A DNA stretch of 64,000 nt from Pseudevernia furfuracea (Eukaryota > Ascomycota > Lecanoromycetes > Lecanorales > Parmeliaceae): assembly GCA_022315425.1 (NCBI GenBank), contig JAIUPT010000024.1, forward strand, positions 620,001-684,000, read 5' to 3'. The translations under genes were made by a program, and so were the position numbers. The first letter of the stretch is position 1. Each line of letters opens with the position of its first letter. Shown here piece by piece: positions 23,868 to 34,647 of the stretch. The notes beneath the pieces were generated by a model that worked only from the letters and a program-made list of their open reading frames with translations, was not told the origin of the DNA and did not search any database.

Positions 23868-26199
23868 TGTTGTGGGGGAGGGCGGTGGATACGACGGCCG
23901 AAAGTTTGGGATTTTGAAAATGGTTTCGGAGAATTGCTGGTAGAGACAAGTTCAAAGTGGAATTTTGGTGCAGAAGTAGGACCTTTAAACAGAATGAGGG
24001 AATGCTACCAGGAGAATTGGCCCCCCACTCCCTCTGGAGCACCTAACCGCCTGGGACGAGGGGCTGAAACGGCCGATCAACACGCCGTGTTTCGCCCGGG
24101 GGCCAATCACTGCCTTAACGTCCGACAAGGCAGCGCTGATGAACACATTAACATCAAGAAGAGCGAAGTGCGATTGGTTGAGGATCTAAGATTATTATCC
24201 GCAAGGCTTCGTTACAGGTACGGACCTGGCAGCCCCGTCCAGAATTCGTAACACAATGTTAAATAGGCTACCTTAACACTTTGATAAGTACGTGAATAGC
24301 ACAACACACCCGAATACTGAATTAAGGTTCTCATTCTTTTGTGTATGTATTTATATATTTCCTTCACAAAGCCCGTGATAGCAGGAAAGATCCCAGGCTC
24401 CATATCGTAGACCGCAATGATTTTTGACCGTTCGCCCGTTTCAAGTGACTTTTTAAAGAAACGATGTTAAAACGCACCTACTACGTGGCAGTCGTGAGCC
24501 GGACAATGACAAACATGTACACTGCCGAGCAGGTATACAAGGAAGCAAGTCCCGGGTAGGTGCATGTGTATCAATCAAGTAATCGTTCGAGACTTTCCAT
24601 AATGCTGCACGTAAGCAGCCATTTAGGAAGGTGCGCGGTTTAGTCCGAGCTCGAGCGGGGAAATAAGGAGATAGCGACGGGATGCGATTCGGTTACTGGG
24701 CTTTCAGGGCTGAAAGCCAGAGATATTCGCACTTTGAGCGGTGGGAAGACCTAGGGTTTGATCGATGGATGGTAAGATTTTCATTACTGGGAGAATCGTG
24801 GTCCATCACTCTACTTCGCATTACTAGCGTCCACTAATTAACTACCAGGCACTTTGGCATTCCTTTCCACATCGACCTTCCCAAAAACGCAGGAACCTCA
24901 CTCATCCCCACCCAAGGATCCTCATCGTCTCTCCACACACCTGCATCACCATGCAGCTCCTCTAGCTCCTCAAAACGTTCCTCATGTACGCGTAATTAAT
25001 AGGAAAATTCCCTCAGCGCTCTCGATTTCCCCACCCTCCTCCTCTCTTGGTTCTGACGACCTCACTCGATCTCATCATGCCTTATCCCGTACGCGCGGAA
25101 CCCTGGGTTTGGAACCTGCGCTTTTTTTTTTGTCGCCGGGTTTCTTCACGGCGGCCGCTTTGGAACTGGACGGCTTGGCGGATCCCTTGGCTGTTTTTGG
25201 AGCGTGACTTGGTGGGTCTAGCGGTCTTCTTGTTGCTGGCTTTCGTGCTGGGTGGGGGATCGGCGTTGAAGTTTGATATGGATTGTGATTCGCTCGCGAC
25301 TTGAGGGAATGGCAATTCTCTGTACGCTTTTTCTGGACAAGGAATTATCCTGGACCTCGTATTTCGTTGTTGTGAAGTTTCTGTTTGCGGAATTTGAAGG
25401 TACTATGAGGAATGCCAGTCCTTGAGCTTTTATCCATTGTCCGCACGCGTCGTACTTGACACCGTTTGTCGAGTAGGAGCGTTGCGTACTCGGGATGATG
25501 GAGAACGAAGTTTTCAAAAGATGTGCAGGAAACAAAGACAAAGAAAAAAACCCCCCCTAGGGCATGCGTTGAAGCTACGGGGGCGACAACGATCCTTGAT
25601 AACACTCTCGCATTACGTTGCCAACATCAAAATGGAATTGCATAATCTGTTGTATTCCTTGCTCCTTTGTCTATGACTATCTTCATCCCTAATTCAAGAA
25701 CTGATTGTAAACATCCACAGTTTCCAAATACTGCCTCAATATCCCGACCAAGTCCACAGAACTGAACATGTACGAGGCGGTGCGAATTTGTGACAGCGGA
25801 CTCAAACGCGACTGAGGCACCAATACTGCGCTAAGTCTCGACCATGTTACGCTCGTGTTGTTTCATCAAAAAGTCGAAAAGAGGATTGTCAATGTATACT
25901 GCCTTAGCAGTCAACATCGGAACAATCCTTCTTGGTCAGGGCGTTGTGGCGATCTTGTGTTTGAATGCTCGCGATGGGCTGCGGACTAAAGAACCTTTCA
26001 GTCAAACAGCCCCTCGGTCTTGAGTGACTTGCATTGAATGATTTTGAACTTTTTGATCGAGTTGGCTATTTCAAAGATTTTGTTAAGTAGGATATTTTGC
26101 CACCGAGTCATCCCTTTAAATTGAGGCTTTGCGGATTACTGCCACTATTTAACACACGGATTATTCGATTTGTCTCTTGTTAAAAGAAGACCTAGATCC
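23868..26199. other. Gene-poor region
   Basis: About 2.3 kb. A minus-strand Lys-rich frame at about 25076-25315 (KASNKKTARPTKSRSKN) shifts frame into another Lys/Ala/Pro-rich stretch near 25190 and has no clear start, so I did not call it. A T run lies at 25121-25130 and a run of C at 25551-25556. The plus-strand frame at 24854-25207 overlaps it and looks like a shadow. Confidence 0.35.
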
Positions 26200-26985
26200 T
26201 TTGACGAGAATTGACCACTACAAGATTATAGCTGCTCGTAAACGCACGATAACTGCGAAAGTTAGAGGTCGTTCTATTATGTAAACATTTGAAAAGTTGA
26301 AATGAAAGTAATGGTGGTGAAAGGAAGGAGGACTCTAAAAAGCTTATCGAAAAGTGACTTGCGTAGAATCGATTTATAAGTGCATACGTTACGAAAGAGT
26401 GTGTCATTCAATCGTAGATGAAGGAGAGATTCTGATAAGACTGTAGAAAGCTGGGCTTGCATAATTAGAAGTAGAAACCCTAAGTTCGTGTGGAGTCGTG
26501 CCAAGACTTTAAAGTCACAGAGCGAGCCCGTGAAGGAGAGATGCTCTGGAGAAATGAGGATGGTTAGGGTTTGCAGTGTCATTTTCGTTTGAGCCAATAA
26601 TGTGTCTCGGAGCAACGAAGCATCGAATCTTAGTCCCTATACATATCTTATCGAAAACGTAAAAATTTATAGAAAAGCTTTGTAGCAAGCTGCATAATGC
26701 CTCGAAGTCAAGTGCGCTATCGCAAAGCTCAAGTTTGATGACTTTCGATGCCGAAATGAGAACACTAAGTTCTTCGGTCGGGCCAGGGGATTTTGAAGCT
26801 GATAGCTCTTTGGGGGATGGTAGTGCAGCAAAAGCCAAGAGGTTGTTGACATAAGGTGCAGGGCCGCTTTCTGAGTGTATTTCAAACCTCGTAAGCTTCG
26901 TGAGCACTGCCTTTGAGTTGTACTTCACGACCCAGCTAGGGACAAGCGTAAGACGCAGCTCATACATAGAATATCCCATGAGATA
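26200..26985 (-). pseudogene. Broken F-box/LRR-like gene relic
   Basis: Two overlapping minus-strand frames together read like the LRR-like part of a fungal F-box family protein. The first, 26979-26515, contains LLAFAALPSPKELSASK and KVIKLELCDSALDFEALCSL. The second, 26615-26277, carries on with RDTLLAQTKMTLQTLTILIS, SPEHLSFTGSLCDFKVLARL and SESLLHLRLNDTLF. The family pattern is 'S-NVTKLEL-DSALD-EAL'. The join needs a frame change near 26600 and stops occur on both sides, with no start codon or F-box found. Composition is AT-rich relative to neighbouring genes and the relic abuts AT-rich DNA. I read this as a pseudogene worn down by mutation, possibly RIP of a duplicated copy. Confidence 0.55.
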
Positions 26986-27620
26986 TTCCAGAGATATATC
27001 GTCCCATGGGATGATACCAGTAAAACCCCATATTATTCCATAGTGGTATAGGACCTAGAGATCTCATACCATCCCATACCATGATATGTTATGAGAGGTC
27101 AATATCTTATACCATTTCATATCTTTCCGGCCAGTAGTGCTGGTCGAGTATTGATAATAGATAAGTCGCTTTTTATATTATTTTAGATAAATAAATTCTC
27201 TTTCTTCAAGATTTTTATTGCGATATTACTAAATTTTCTTCTTCTCTATGATTTTTATATTTTTTATATTTTTATATTTTTTCTCAAGTGAGAGAGAGGC
27301 GATGTGGGGTTTAAGATTATTCAACATTTATCACTTACCGACTTCAATTCCTAGGCTGGTACGCACTATCGATGCTATCCGCCGAACCCTTCTACTTCTG
27401 TTGCGATTGATGGAGGATATAGGCTTGGTTCCTCTATGGAGTGCTAGAAAGTCTAAGGTACCTACTCTACCTACTCTACTTAAGATGAAAACTCTGCTTG
27501 CCAAGACTCGATATTAAGCCTTGCTAGTGTGGATATCCAACACGAGCATCCAGGCTACAGCAACTTTCCTTCAATTATTGTTCCATTTAGTCCATTTAGT
27601 ACATTTAGTGCATTTAGTAT
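26986..27620. repeat. AT-rich tract with short inverted and direct repeats
   Basis: Starts with a perfect short inverted repeat, GAATATC-(6)-GATATTC, near 26969-26988. Words such as CCATACCAT, CCCATG and GATATC then recur up to 27120. AT-rich DNA continues to about 27290. Near 27585-27622 the unit CATTTAGT recurs (TTCCATTTAGTCCATTTAGT, then ACATTTAGTGCATTTAGT). No open gene is supported. It could be a solo LTR or miniature element remnant, but no ends or target-site duplication could be fixed. Confidence 0.4.
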
Positions 27621-28940
27621 TTAATAAGGCAAGTCGTCATAAGTCTGTCCGCACGGCCCTGCAAAATCCCCCGTACTCCTAAACGCGGCGTTCGTGTCGT
27701 TTGAATACGTCAGTCCTTCGACCGTTCCTTGCGGACAAACGGTGCTGACACCCTCGCCGCTCCCGGTGACGGTGCTGGCCTGTAGATGCAAAGTCACAAT
27801 GTCAGTCAACGTGTGTGTTTTTGACCGAGACTTATTCGCCCCGCTTAAACAGAAAGGCCGGTGTGCGATTGCTCGGGCGGGATTGCGACCGTACCTGATT
27901 AACGACACATCCTTCGTAGAAATACCAGTAGGCTTGGATGCAGTAGGGAACGTCGAAATAGCAGGTGTTGCAGCATGCTTCCGCGGAGGCGCCTTGCGGC
28001 GTGTCCAGGCCGAAGAGGTTGTTTCCCTGCGTGCTGGATTCGCCGACACCGTTTGAGAGGCCGTAGGGGAGCTGCGGTGTCAAGGTTGGAAGGGGGGTGG
28101 CACATGCTTTGGGAGGACCGTGTCAGTTTTGAGGATATGGGGGATCATGGGCGGCATAGCAGGGACGAAGGCGGATGTTGGCTTACGGTAGTAGGTTTTA
28201 AAGACCACTGCTGGGGTTGTCTGAGGTTTGTGAGCGTCGAATTGACAACTAGTGGACGAAAATCCTATAAAGCGCTTAGGAAAGGAAACCACTTACAGTG
28301 ACAGTCGCGGTGGACACAATTGCGACCGTAGAAGTCGAGACTTTGGTCACGGTGGAAGTAGGAGTTGGAATGCTTAGGCAGTCGCAGGCACTCGAGATTT
28401 CGGAAGAGGCAACGGATGGCAGCCAAGTGGGGATCGGAGGGTTGGCATTGCGTTGAATGAGTTCTGGTACTGCGTCTGCGTTGACTTGCACAGATCCACG
28501 GCGAGCTCGGGCTGCTGCCGTCGTCGTTGGAGGGTTACCAGGCTCGAAGGTAACGGAGGTTCTAGCGTTGATTAACACGGAGATCCAGGCGTTGAAGAGC
28601 GTCTCAAGAACTCACGAAGCCGTCCCACTGGCCACTGTGGTCGTGGTGGTAGAGGTGCTGGTCAAGTGTTAGGCATATGGGGAGATGATATACCAACGTG
28701 CGTGGATATTCACCTAGTAGTCTTCACGACAGAGGTGGCAGTCGTAGTAGTGGGTTGTATGCCATTAAAAGAAGAGCAGAACGGCGTTGCGCTGTGAAGC
28801 TTGAGTAAATTAATGATCACGACGACCTCTGAGCATTGTTTTGGTGTCAGTTCTCGCACTTCGATACCGTTTTCAGAAGAAGCAAGAACGCTTTGGGCGG
28901 CGAGCACGAGTGCCGCTCCAACGGAGAGAGAGGCTCGCAT
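27621..28940 (-). CDS. Secreted Thr-rich protein with cysteine-rich C-terminal domain
   Basis: Six exons on the minus strand: 28940-28714, 28657-28616, 28561-28297, 28220-28187, 28106-27895, 27779-27621; 939 nt, 312 residues, all junctions in phase. Residues 1-20 form a signal peptide (MRASLSVGAALVLAAQSVLA). The N-terminal part has C36 and C54 (TPFCSSF), followed by Thr/Val/Ser-rich spacers (TTTTATSVV, STVTKVSTSTVAIVSTATVT) likely O-glycosylated. After a four-cysteine stretch the C-terminal domain reads LPYGLSNGVGESSTQGNN, then EACCNTCYFDVPYCIQAYWY and EGCVVNQ, ending in GPCGQTYDDLPY. This layout recurs in Dothideomycete and Eurotiomycete extracellular proteins; function is unknown, and the C-terminal part resembles an apple-like disulfide domain. 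One intron uses an AAG acceptor. Confidence 0.82.
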
Positions 28941-30118
28941 GACTAGAAGAAGTGTTGAACAGGTTAAGATGCTGCTGGGATTCTATGCAATTAAACAAAT
29001 TCAAGGGAGATAAATTGCGGAGAAATACTACGGTCTTGACGCAGGAGAGGCGGGTGAGAGGCGGGCTTTATAGGCATTTCTAGGAATGAAAATCGCGAGG
29101 AGTAAGCCAAAGGATGGACATGTGGTCTTGAACTTGGACGGGTGAGTTATAACGTAAGAACTAAGAAGTACCTTACAATTCAATAGTCTTGCATTAGTCT
29201 ATTGGATAGACGAGACTATCAGTAGGTTACCTACCTTATTGAAAAAGAATAAGGTAGGGCTGAGCTAACAGACCTTTAATTTGTACCTATGTCTGTTGTA
29301 AGGTATACTCTAGGCTATAGTCACTCGTCTTCTCATCAAAAATTTACATATAGATATCTTACACTTTAAAGCACTCTGTACTCTCTGCATATAACTTCTT
29401 CAAATTTTCGTATATGATAGAGCTCGATTTGCGCATTTCAACCATGTAAGAATTCTTTGATCACGTCTATTACTAATGAAAGCGATATTCGATTCCAATC
29501 TTGTTAAATCCATCGCTTAACCTAACCTACTCGGAGCCTTGGTTCGGATCTCGACAAAAAAAAATCTACTGTTTATTCCGTTATTGATTGATTGATTCTT
29601 TCACCACATATTCCTTCACCACACCACTATAAGCGCATTCGCCTCAAGCACCCCTCGCCGAGCTATTTATTGCTCAGTGCGTATCAGATAACAGTGCCCT
29701 CCTTCTCGCACCTCCCTACCTTAGGTTGAACGTGCCTAGATCATTCCATGCATCTCGTGTTTGTCCTTTGTTAGACAGATCTCTTTGTCAGGCCATGGGT
29801 TATATACCCATGGACCTCCTCCATAGACCATCATGCTTTTGCTATCACACCGCTGTGCAATGCTGAGTTGATACCTTAAGACCCCAATTGTCTGACGCGT
29901 TTCGACGGCCTTTAAACGCATCTTCCTCTACACTATCCATAATCGCGACATACGACTGACTACGCAGTTTCATTCCCTAAACGTGATAAGAGAGAGCCCT
30001 TTCAAAGGGAGGTTCCAAACGGACTTGACAATCATCGAGTCCACCTATAATTTCTTCCCAAGCCTCCTTCTCAAACCAGCGCCATCATCTCGTCTCGTCA
30101 GACGGCGCTCGAATCCCT

Positions 30119-30154
<36 letters not shown>

Positions 30155-31344
30155 TCACACACAACGATCTCGAAAAGTCTGCCGCTGCTAAAGAAGCACC
30201 TCGATATCGGCCCCCCCCCCCACCTTTATCATAGAAGAAGTAGAAGGACTTTGCCGCACGATCGATTTTTTTTGTAGATGACTGACTTACGGGTACTAGT
30301 AAAGGGCAAAAAGGTAAGCAAAGTGACATCAAAGTACATTAGTGTCCTCAAAGCTCTTCACCAGTAGACCGATTTGGTAATCATGAAGCTATACAGAAAA
30401 ACGATCGTTGATTGAACCTTCCCAACGCCAGGGCTTAGAGTCCGATAGAGGCCTGAATAGGCATACCCTCGTACTCTAGCGCTAGGCTAACTTCTATACT
30501 TCTAGCAGCATGGATCTGGAGTAAAAATGAAGCTATATACATGTAATCGACGTGGGCGAGTGGGATGAAAAGAATGCTATAGCTCTGAAAGAGATCGATT
30601 CGAATGAAGAGCCATTTGCTGGTGGAAGATAGCTACTGGTGCTGCTCCCAAATAAGACAACTCCCCTACGGTGAACACGTGTCCATCAACTATCAACTAA
30701 GCGACGTAAGCGATATTAAGGCCCACTAACCCCCTATTATGCAGGGCCGATTAAAACCAAAAGATTACCATGGACTTTTCAATGTTTAGATTTTCGCTGG
30801 TTCATCTTGCTCTGGCGTGCAAGACGTTGCAATTTGTTCAACGACAGGGTTGAAAGAGACATTTTCATGTAATCAAACATAACGATTGGCATCAGTCTTG
30901 CCAAGGAGTTCTGCTGAGACGAGGATATTGAAAGTAACATTTTGGTTTGGCCGAGAAGTGCATCCTGTCGCAGTGCAAAATTGGCTCGGCCTTGTACGGA
31001 GTACTCCCTAAGGATTCTAGGGCCTTGAGACTGAAAGGCTTCGGTCAATACGCATAAGTACTTCGCTGCCAATTTCTTTCCTGTTGGCTAAAGTTTGAAG
31101 GGGTACGGAGCGTGTCATTAAGCGTGCCCAAACACCTTCCTCGGCATACATTATCGCCTTGCAGATATCAGCGCTTCCCCGAACATAATAACGAGGTGGC
31201 CGAGAACACATACCGCCATTTGAACCCGGTGGACTCGGAAACTGCGGATCGCTATCTCCCCACACGCATCAGCCTGTCACTTACTCACTCATCCACCTCA
31301 TCTCTATCCTTATATCCCCATCGCAAAAGAATGCCATGGCGCGC
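28941..31344. other. Gene-poor region with simple repeats
   Basis: About 2.4 kb. Contains an AT-rich part (29160-29420) with mirrored AGGTA/TACCT words, the (CT)n tract at 30119-30162, and a run of C at 30211-30221. A minus-strand frame at 31017-31265 might be a 3' exon of the metalloprotease gene that starts to its right (see that entry). Nothing else is supported. Confidence 0.4.
30119..30162. repeat. (CT)n microsatellite ending in CA repeats
   Basis: TC dinucleotide run interrupted once by an A at about 30140 and closed by ACACACA. A run of C at 30211-30221 follows about 50 bases later. Confidence 0.9.
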
Positions 31345-32071
31345 TCACTCACCAGCAGCGTAATACGCGAAATTCTGCGCATTCTCCAGACTCCTTACCG
31401 CATTCAAGCCGACCACATCCGTCAAATTATACACCTCCCCCGTGCCATCAAACACGTCCTGCGTACGATCGAACCTGCTGTAAACATGCACCAACTCATG
31501 CACCAGCGTGGCAAACTTGGTCGACCTCAGCTGCAGCGGCTCGGTCTCCACCTCCCCATTCACAATCACTGGACACGCCGCTTTTCGCGCAGCGCGACGC
31601 ATGGTCCAAAAAGAGGGGCAAAAGAAAACGACTTTCTCGGGCTGCATGGTGAACGCCCGAGTGCCAGCGGGATTGCTGCATCTGCCCTGCACCCGGTTGA
31701 CGGAAGGCTCGTCGCCCTCGGTGCAGACGAGGACCGGAGGCGCCGTCTGACCGGGGGCGACCAGAGGCGAGCCCTGCATGATGTCTGTGAAGACCTGGCG
31801 GACGGCGTCGAGGTTGTGGTTCGTTTTGAAGAAGGCGCGGTACGCCGGTGATGCGGTCCCGCGGTTGACATCGTTCAGGACGGCTTGCAGGTTCGATTGC
31901 GTGAACGGGACCAATTGTTGCAAGTAGGCCGCGTGGGAACGCGGAACGCCGGCGTTGCAGTAGACGATGAGGTAGTTGCCGCTTTGTGTGTAATCTTCTA
32001 TCCCGTCCTCCCAGGAGTATTGGCAGGACGCGGTGCCAACGTATGATAGTATCAGGAAGCAGATTTTTCAT
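31345..32071 (-). pseudogene. M35-like secreted metalloprotease, start codon out of frame by one base
   Basis: The open frame runs without a stop from 32067 to 31345 on the minus strand. It contains the zinc-binding HELVH motif (in TLVHELVHVY), a set of cysteines (VYC, VC, RC, FFC, AC), and an ending NFAYYAA that matches the second family member at 57679-58737. No in-frame ATG lies upstream of the conserved part. The ATG at 32071-32069 is followed by five A's, and the good hydrophobic leader (KICFLILSYVGTASC) is read in the frame one base off, so a single-base change in the A run separates start from body. A GTGAGT at the last codon suggests another intron and a short 3' exon, perhaps ending at 31017. 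The cause is a real mutation, an assembly error, or a splice I missed. Confidence 0.65.
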
Positions 32072-32713
32072 CAACCTTGCCTCGGGCCAACATCGTGTCA
32101 TGCGCATGCTTGAATCAGGTTCGCTCAAGGCCCCGTACCTTATTGATGTTGTTACGAGCAGCAGCCAAAGGAGAGTGAGATCTAAGAATCTGTCCCGAGG
32201 TTCCTCTCTTGCAAAGCCGAAGCGCGTCGTCGCGAGGGGGTCTTGATGCGAAAAGCGTTCTTGCGAGAAGCGCTCCAAGCGCTACAAACATAGACATGTG
32301 CAAGTCTCCCCTCTCTCACGCCATCCGCCTTGATTGAAGTTGCGTATGATTAAACAGATGTCAAATATCTAAGCTGTGCGCACTCCTTCCCGCCTTACCC
32401 CCTAATACGACATGTGGCACGAAGATCAGTGCATAATATCCTGCATTGAACCGTGCTGTACAACAACACAGCGCTCCGGAATCCATTTCATAGCTAATAA
32501 TCACTTTACCCGTCGCGACACTACCCCACCTTCTTCATCATTAATATCCCGAAACAAAAAATTCATAGCCAATAAGTCACGTGTGTTTTAGCGCAGTCGA
32601 TGACAAATCTCCATCTCATCAACCGAGATGCTGTGTCTGCGAATATCACGAAAGGTAACAAAGCGACAGTATAAGGTACCGAGTTCAGAAGTCGGACTTG
32701 AGAAATCCTAAAC

Positions 32714-32738
32714 CAAAAAAAAGAAAAAAAAAAAAAAA
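32714..32738. repeat. A-rich homopolymer tract
   Basis: Run of A interrupted by two G's on the plus strand. Confidence 0.85.
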
Positions 32739-32916
32739 GATAGGAGAACCGATTAGGCTTAAGAGGAGAGGAGACGAGACGAAAGAAGAGGCTAGCTGCG
32801 TTGTCCAAAAGACTGACCGGATAAGGTAATTCTCAAGCTTGACGGGTGATGAAAACTTGGCCTATCTTAAGAATTTTTTTAAAAGTCCTACGTAATAAAT
32901 TATTCTATCTTTTACC

Positions 32917-32944
32917 TTAGTTAGTTAGTTAGTTAGTTAGTTAG
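32917..32944. repeat. (TTAG)7 microsatellite
   Basis: Seven perfect copies of TTAG. It is not the telomeric unit TTAGGG. Confidence 0.95.
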
Positions 32945-33215
32945 TTCGTTTATGCAAAACCCTTGGCGGGAGCGTCCCGCTGGGAGGCTGGCACCCTGCC
33001 CCGCAGATTTTCGCTGGGACCACCGCCAAATGCAAAGCAGAAGGCATTTTCGCATTACATAGATGTAGAATCGGTCAGATCCGAGGCCGTATATGGTCCA
33101 TTAGCCGAAAAAGTTCGGTGTAGCTTTCTTGTAGGCCCTCAAAGTCCTACACGTCGCTGTCGCTGTCGCGTCGCCATGCCACCGCCCATATCAGAGCCAA
33201 TTCGGGCCCAGTATA

Positions 33216-33405
33216 GCCATTGCAGTCCATTGCAGTCATGTAGCCATTGCAGTCCATTGCAGTCCATTGCAGCCATGTAGCCATGTAGCCATTGCAGTCC
33301 ATTGCACTCCATTGCGGTCATGAGATTCCAGCCATTGCAGTCCATTGCAGCCATGTAGCAATTGCAGTCCATTGCGGTCCATTGCGGTCATGAGATTCCA
33401 GCCAT
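33216..33405. repeat. Minisatellite of CCATTGCAGT units
   Basis: About fifteen copies of a ten-base unit CCATTGCAGT (variants with GGT, CCT, ACT). Copies are interrupted by CATGTAG spacers and by two copies of GGTCATGAGATTCCAG. The larger block 'CCATTGCGGTCATGAGATTC' recurs at about 33311 and 33380, so the array has a higher-order period. Confidence 0.9.
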
Positions 33406-33409
33406 TAGA

Positions 33410-33617
33410 TGGGTAGGTAGGTAGGTGGGTACATAGGTAGATAGTGTATATAGATAGGTAGTGTATATAGATAGGTAGTGTACATAGATAGATAGCTAGT
33501 GTACATAGATAGAATAGTGTACATGAATAGATAGGTAGTGTACATAGATAGATAGTGTACAAAGATAGGCAGATAGGTAGTGTACATAGATAGATAGGTA
33601 GTGTACATAGATAGGTA
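33410..33617. repeat. GTACATAGATAGATAGGTA minisatellite
   Basis: Irregular tandem array built of GATA, GGTA and GTGTACATA words with a period near 18 to 22 bases, about ten copies. It directly follows the CCATTGCAGT array. Confidence 0.9.
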
Positions 33618-33659
33618 TGAAGGGAGGAAAGGAAGAGTCATCAATCCATGTATGGTATG

Positions 33660-33665
<6 letters not shown>

Positions 33666-33695
<30 letters not shown>
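33666..33695. repeat. (GT)n microsatellite
   Basis: About fourteen GT dinucleotides, preceded by ATATAT. Confidence 0.95.
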
Positions 33696-33696
<1 letters not shown>

Positions 33697-34647
33697 CGCT
33701 CCGCTGTGTGTCTTTCTTCCGTACCCCCGACAACTAGAGTATAGAATGAATGGGGCAGGGACCTCCTATCTTTCAAGGAATCAATCCCCGTTTAAGACGA
33801 AAAATGCCGACAAGGTAGTGAGTGACTCGACTACAGATGTGAACTAAGCAGCTAGCTAATTTGTGACATTTGACCGCACGCGCCGTCCATCCTTCTCCTT
33901 TCTTCTTCGGCTCGTGTATCTCGTGGCTTTCCCTCCACGTAAAGGGCAACCTCAAATCTTCAACTCAACGGGATAGATGTTGAGCTTTCGTTGGCGAGAC
34001 AGACCGATGATGACTATGCAGAGTAGCGGACGATGAATGGCCTCGGAGACGAATTTTCTCCAGCGTTGAGTCAAGCGTAAAGGGCAGGGCGTGCCATGCG
34101 GCCATCACAAGCGAGGGCGAACCGGATGACACCTTTGCAAGGACACCCGAGTTCCCGACACACGGCACCGGCTTCGGTGCTTGACGATGAAGGCGAAGAG
34201 AGAGAGGTTAAAGAGCCGGGCAGGTGTATGCGCCCCATTGCGTGGATGGTCGGCTTCTTGTGGCTGGCGAAAGACCTGCTCAACAGTTCGAGATAGCCGG
34301 ATGCTGCAAATAAGGGTCCGACCTGGCGATTGCTCCGTTCGTAGCGTTTGCGAGGGCTGGGGGGGTCGAGAGGCGGAAATTTGGCTTGCGCAGAAGTGGC
34401 GAGGCAAAAGTGGTCGAGATTGTTCGCTATTCTGTTACCGCTGCTGAGCCATTTTCCCCCAAACGGTCATTCTATTGCCACGCCCGGGGCCTATTCAAGT
34501 GTTTGCTGAGACGCGTCCTCTCATCAACTACCAGCGCACCAGCGCACCAGCGCACCATCGCACACCTCTTCCACCGTTAGACTCTCTTCGCTCAAAACCC
34601 TCTACGGTCTCCTTGTCTTCAACTCTCTTAAGGTCCAAACTCCCCCG

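Larger units (their letters stand above)
32072..34647. other. Gene-poor, repeat-rich region
   Basis: Apart from the repeats listed separately, I see no gene. Frames at 33139-33776 on the minus strand are translations of the satellites. A frame at 32115-32303 (minus) begins MHMSMFVALGALLARTL and could be mistaken for a leader peptide of the metalloprotease, but it cannot be spliced to it in frame. Confidence 0.45.

Noticed and set aside
25076..25315. Lys/Ala-rich minus-strand stretch like a linker-histone tail
   Set aside because: No start codon, frame shifts inside, and only low-complexity similarity.
32115..32303. Frame starting with a hydrophobic leader as first exon of the metalloprotease
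   Set aside because: Any splice from it into the protease frame passes two stop codons (32073-32068).
32917..32944. Telomere-like repeat
   Set aside because: The unit is TTAG, not TTAGGG, and only seven copies occur inside the window.
33216..33405. CRISPR-like array of repeated units
   Set aside because: Units are ten bases without unique spacers; this is a minisatellite in a eukaryote.
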